64,000 bases of DNA from an uncultured Coriobacteriaceae bacterium (GTDB lineage: Bacteria > Actinomycetota > Coriobacteriia > Coriobacteriales > Atopobiaceae): the NCBI GenBank assembly GCA_902778135.1, contig CACYWP010000015.1, positions 1-64,000 of the forward strand, written 5' to 3'. A program made the translations under genes and the position numbers. Below the pieces are notes generated by a model. That model was given only the letters and a program-made list of their open reading frames with translations. It searched no databases and was not told the DNA's origin. Numbering within the stretch: the first letter of the stretch is position 1; the number at the start of each line of letters is the position of its first letter. This document shows, piece after piece, positions 61,659 to 64,000 of the stretch.

Positions 61659-62906
61659 ATGCGCGTCTTGCCCATCACCTGCTACCGGCCCAACCCGGAG
61701 GCCGTCGCCGAGTTCGCCGCGCTGCCCTACGACGTCTTCAATCGCACGGAGGCTGCCGCCTATGTGGCCGAGCATCCCCGCTCCTTCCTTGCCATCGACC
61801 GCCCCGAGACCGCCTTCGGTCCCGAGCAGGACATGTACGCACAGGAGGTCTACGACAAGGCGGGCGCCATGATCCGCATGCGCGGCGCCGATGGCACCCT
61901 TCTGAAGGACACGACCCCCTGCTTCTACCTCTACCGCCTGGAGCAGGAGGGACACTCCCAGCTCGGCGTCGTCGCGGCCTGCTCGGTTGCGGAGTACGAG
62001 GACGGGACGATCCGGCGCCACGAGAAGACGCGTCCCGAGAAGACCGCGGACCGCGTCCGCCACATCCGTGCGACCGGCGCCCAGACTGGACCGGTCTTCG
62101 TCACCTACGAGGACAACGCAGCCGTCGACATCGTGGTTGGGCTGGCCCGCACCGCTGACGCCCTGTACGACTTCACCGACGAGCAGGGTGTGCGCCAGAC
62201 CATCTGGCGCGTCGCACGCCCTATCGCCGTCGAAGCCCTCGAGACGGCCTTCTCGACGATTCCCTGCGCCTACATCGCCGACGGACATCACCGCGCTTCC
62301 GCGGCGGCCCAGGTCTGCCACGACATTCGCGGCGAGCGGGAGGCCGAGGGGCCGGTGGAGGGCGAGCTTGCCTCCGACTCGTTCCTGGCCGTTCTCTTCC
62401 CCGCCAGCCAACTGAGCGTGATGGCCTACAACCGCGTGGTGAACGATGCCAACGGGCTTACGGAGGAGCAGCTGCTAGAGGCCCTGGCGGAGCATGGCTT
62501 CGAGGTCGGCGCGGCGCGGGACGAGGCCGTCAGCCCGACCGCCGCCCGGACGTTTGGCATGTACGCGTTCGGCTCGTGGAGGACGCTGTCCTACATCGGC
62601 GAGGCTCCCGATGCGCAGGAGGACCCCGCGGGCGCTCTTGACGTCTCCCTGCTGCAGGAGCGGGTGCTGGGGCCGCTGCTGGGCATCGATGACCCGCGCA
62701 CCAGCTCGCGCATCACCTTCGTCGGCGGCATCGAGGGGACCGAGGGGCTGGAGCGGCGCGCCGGGACCGATGGCATCGCCTTCTCGCTCTTCCCCACCTC
62801 CGTCGACCAGCTGATGGCGGTCTCCGACGCCGGCGAGCTGATGCCCCCGAAGTCCACGTGGTTCGAGCCCAAGCTGCGCAGCGGCCTGTTCATCCGCCGC
62901 GTGTAG
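61659..62906 (+). CDS. DUF1015 family protein, SerK-like
   Basis: The 415-residue protein opens with VLPITCYRPNPEAVAEFAALPYDVFN and has the family signature IADGHHRASAAAQV near residue 207, plus NRVVND and FIRRV-type ends. The archaeal member SerK is a free-serine kinase, but many bacterial members are uncharacterised, so this role is a possibility. GGGAGG precedes the ATG at 61659. ThrH (43407) and other serine-linked enzymes occur elsewhere in the window, without a direct link. Confidence 0.88.
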   Translation: MRVLPITCYRPNPEAVAEFAALPYDVFNRTEAAAYVAEHPRSFLAIDRPETAFGPEQDMYAQEVYDKAGAMIRMRGADGTLLKDTTPCFYLYRLEQEGHSQLGVVAACSVAEYEDGTIRRHEKTRPEKTADRVRHIRATGAQTGPVFVTYEDNAAVDIVVGLARTADALYDFTDEQGVRQTIWRVARPIAVEALETAFSTIPCAYIADGHHRASAAAQVCHDIRGEREAEGPVEGELASDSFLAVLFPASQLSVMAYNRVVNDANGLTEEQLLEALAEHGFEVGAARDEAVSPTAARTFGMYAFGSWRTLSYIGEAPDAQEDPAGALDVSLLQERVLGPLLGIDDPRTSSRITFVGGIEGTEGLERRAGTDGIAFSLFPTSVDQLMAVSDAGELMPPKSTWFEPKLRSGLFIRRV

Positions 62907-62967
62907 GCCCAGGCGCCTGCAAGGGTCCCGCAATCCTGAAAAGCTGCTGGTAAGTGCTTGCACGACG

Positions 62968-62995
62968 TTGAAGTGGCCCCGTTTCGTGCTATGGT
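62968..62995 (+). promoter_or_regulatory. Promoter of the polysaccharide deacetylase gene
   Basis: TTGAAG (62968-62973), a 16-nt spacer and TATGGT (62990-62995) lie 65 nt before the start at 63061. Confidence 0.55.
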
Positions 62996-63060
62996 GAAGC
63001 CTGTTTGAAAAAGCCGTTGGCTAACTCCACCAACACAGCTGATACGAATGGGACGACATC

Positions 63061-64000
63061 ATGGCAACGGACAGCTCGAAGAAGCCCACACGGCGCAAGC
63101 CGACGAAGCGTGCGGCAGCCAGGCCCACCACGACCGCGGACTCCCACTACTCCAAGCTCACCCGCAAGGCGTACGCGGACGGATCGCGGACGAGGCGCTC
63201 GCGAGAGTCCGCCTCGGGCACCCAACGCAGCGCAACCAAGGCGATGGGCTCCCGGCAGGCGTCCCAGCGCACCGGGCAGGGCGCTCGACGCCAAGGTGGC
63301 GCCACCCAGGCAGGCTCCACCGCCAGGAAGGCGACCAGCTACGAGAGCCTCTCGACCGGCACCAAGCGCAAGGTGTACGGCAAGCGCGAACCCCGGCGCC
63401 AGCAGCGGTCCGGAAACATCCTCAGCACCGTCCTCGGCATCGCCGTCATCGCCGCGTTCATCCTGGCCGGGGCACTCTTCTGGACGCATCGCTCCGTCAA
63501 CGTCACGGTCAACGGCGAGCATGAGAAGATCCGGATCAACTCGACGCTGGAAAGCGTCCACGACAAGCTGAAGATCCAGACCAAGCCGGGCGACTTCGTC
63601 TCGGTGGCGGGCAACGTCCTGGCGAAGGACGAGGGGTATCCCTTCTCCGCCAGCATCGACGGCACCGAGTTGACCCACGAGCAGCTGGAGGAGTATCGCG
63701 TCCGCGGCGGCGAGCAGATCGAGATCTACGACGGCGGCAGCCGCGTCGAGGACTACGACATCACGTATCGCGAGGCCCAACCCAAGATCGTCTTCGAGGG
63801 CAGCTGGGGTTCGGTCAGCTTCGTGAAGCAATGGGGCCGTCCGGGAAAGCAGGAGGTGCGCAAGGGCAAGGAGTCCGGCGACACCGCAGACGGAGACTGG
63901 GTCGAGGAGCTGCAGGACTGCATCATCAAGACGAAGAACATCGAGCCCGCCGACGGCAGGAAGCTCGTCGCGCTGACCTTCGACGACGGTCCCGCTGCCA
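63061..64000 (+). CDS. Polysaccharide deacetylase (NodB family), membrane-anchored, 5' part only
   Basis: The frame is open from the ATG at 63061 to the end of the window (313 codons), so the gene is cut by the edge. Residues 1-120 are a basic, low-complexity segment (Lys/Arg/Thr/Ser), followed by one membrane helix near 121-140 (LSTVLGIAVIAAFILAGALFW). An extracellular beta domain covers about 145-290. The last residues, LVALTFDDGPAA, are motif 1 of the NodB deacetylase fold. It probably deacetylates peptidoglycan or another envelope polysaccharide. The basic cytosolic tail is unusually long. Confidence 0.9.
   Translation, partial: MATDSSKKPTRRKPTKRAAARPTTTADSHYSKLTRKAYADGSRTRRSRESASGTQRSATKAMGSRQASQRTGQGARRQGGATQAGSTARKATSYESLSTGTKRKVYGKREPRRQQRSGNILSTVLGIAVIAAFILAGALFWTHRSVNVTVNGEHEKIRINSTLESVHDKLKIQTKPGDFVSVAGNVLAKDEGYPFSASIDGTELTHEQLEEYRVRGGEQIEIYDGGSRVEDYDITYREAQPKIVFEGSWGSVSFVKQWGRPGKQEVRKGKESGDTADGDWVEELQDCIIKTKNIEPADGRKLVALTFDDGPAA

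Overview
The window is GC-rich chromosomal DNA with short intergenic gaps, frequent GTG and TTG starts, GGAGG-type ribosome binding sites and tRNA genes that encode their own CCA ends. Its content (NADP-type glutamate dehydrogenase, BMP-type nucleoside transporter, cell-wall-anchored LPXTG protein, many lipoproteins, no aerobic respiratory genes) fits an anaerobic high-GC Gram-positive. My best guess is a Coriobacteriia member (Olsenella/Atopobium/Collinsella-like). That placement is inference from gene content and protein style, not from a marker gene.

Positions 1-14300: a HAD phosphatase and gdhA, each with a clear terminator; a lipid kinase overlapping a small unknown gene; then a short-chain dehydrogenase and a queuosine-precursor transporter translated as an overlapping pair behind what I read as a class I preQ1 riboswitch (5945-5981). 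An MscS channel, a macro-domain protein, a GH1 phospho-beta-glucosidase, a cupin, a PD-(D/E)XK transposase-like nuclease and a TMEM43-like membrane protein follow. Positions 14500-25900: tRNA-Gly with a duplicated 3' fragment beside it, a CASTOR/POLLUX-type channel protein, a CDF exporter plus an SDF symporter carrying an extra N-terminal ATPase-like domain, glutathione peroxidase behind a perfect operator-like palindrome, a Cof phosphatase, an SGNH esterase lipoprotein, tRNA-Pro, a membrane 4Fe-4S protein and an acetyltransferase.

Positions 25900-35600 form a cell-surface island: a 1060-residue lipoprotein of unknown function, a lipoprotein with two cystatin-like QVVAG repeats, a LysR regulator, a 1079-residue papain-family protease with an LPSTG anchor, and another lipoprotein. 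Positions 36200-44000 hold threonine/aspartate-family biosynthesis as two divergent transcription units: hom-lysC-asd on the minus strand and thrC-thrB-thrH on the plus strand. Together these give the route from aspartate to threonine.

Positions 44000-48240 are a regulatory patch: a motif-rich noncoding stretch, two unknown proteins, a NusG/LoaP-like factor behind a small XRE repressor, and two XRE-S24 repressor-like proteins with matching promoters. Positions 48400-54000 are a purine salvage and uptake operon (xpt, BMP lipoprotein, ABC ATPase, two permeases). Positions 54100-56900 carry fruK and ptsI. The end holds a zinc-ribbon protein, a DUF1294 protein, a UbiB-family kinase with a phasin-like partner, a phosphatase, a DUF1015/SerK-like protein and the 5' part of a polysaccharide deacetylase that runs off the edge.

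A 33-nt palindromic intergenic element recurs at three loci (six full copies), once as a head-to-head pair forming a 66-bp palindrome. I cannot assign it to a named family. No CRISPR array, rRNA, prophage or intact insertion sequence is visible.
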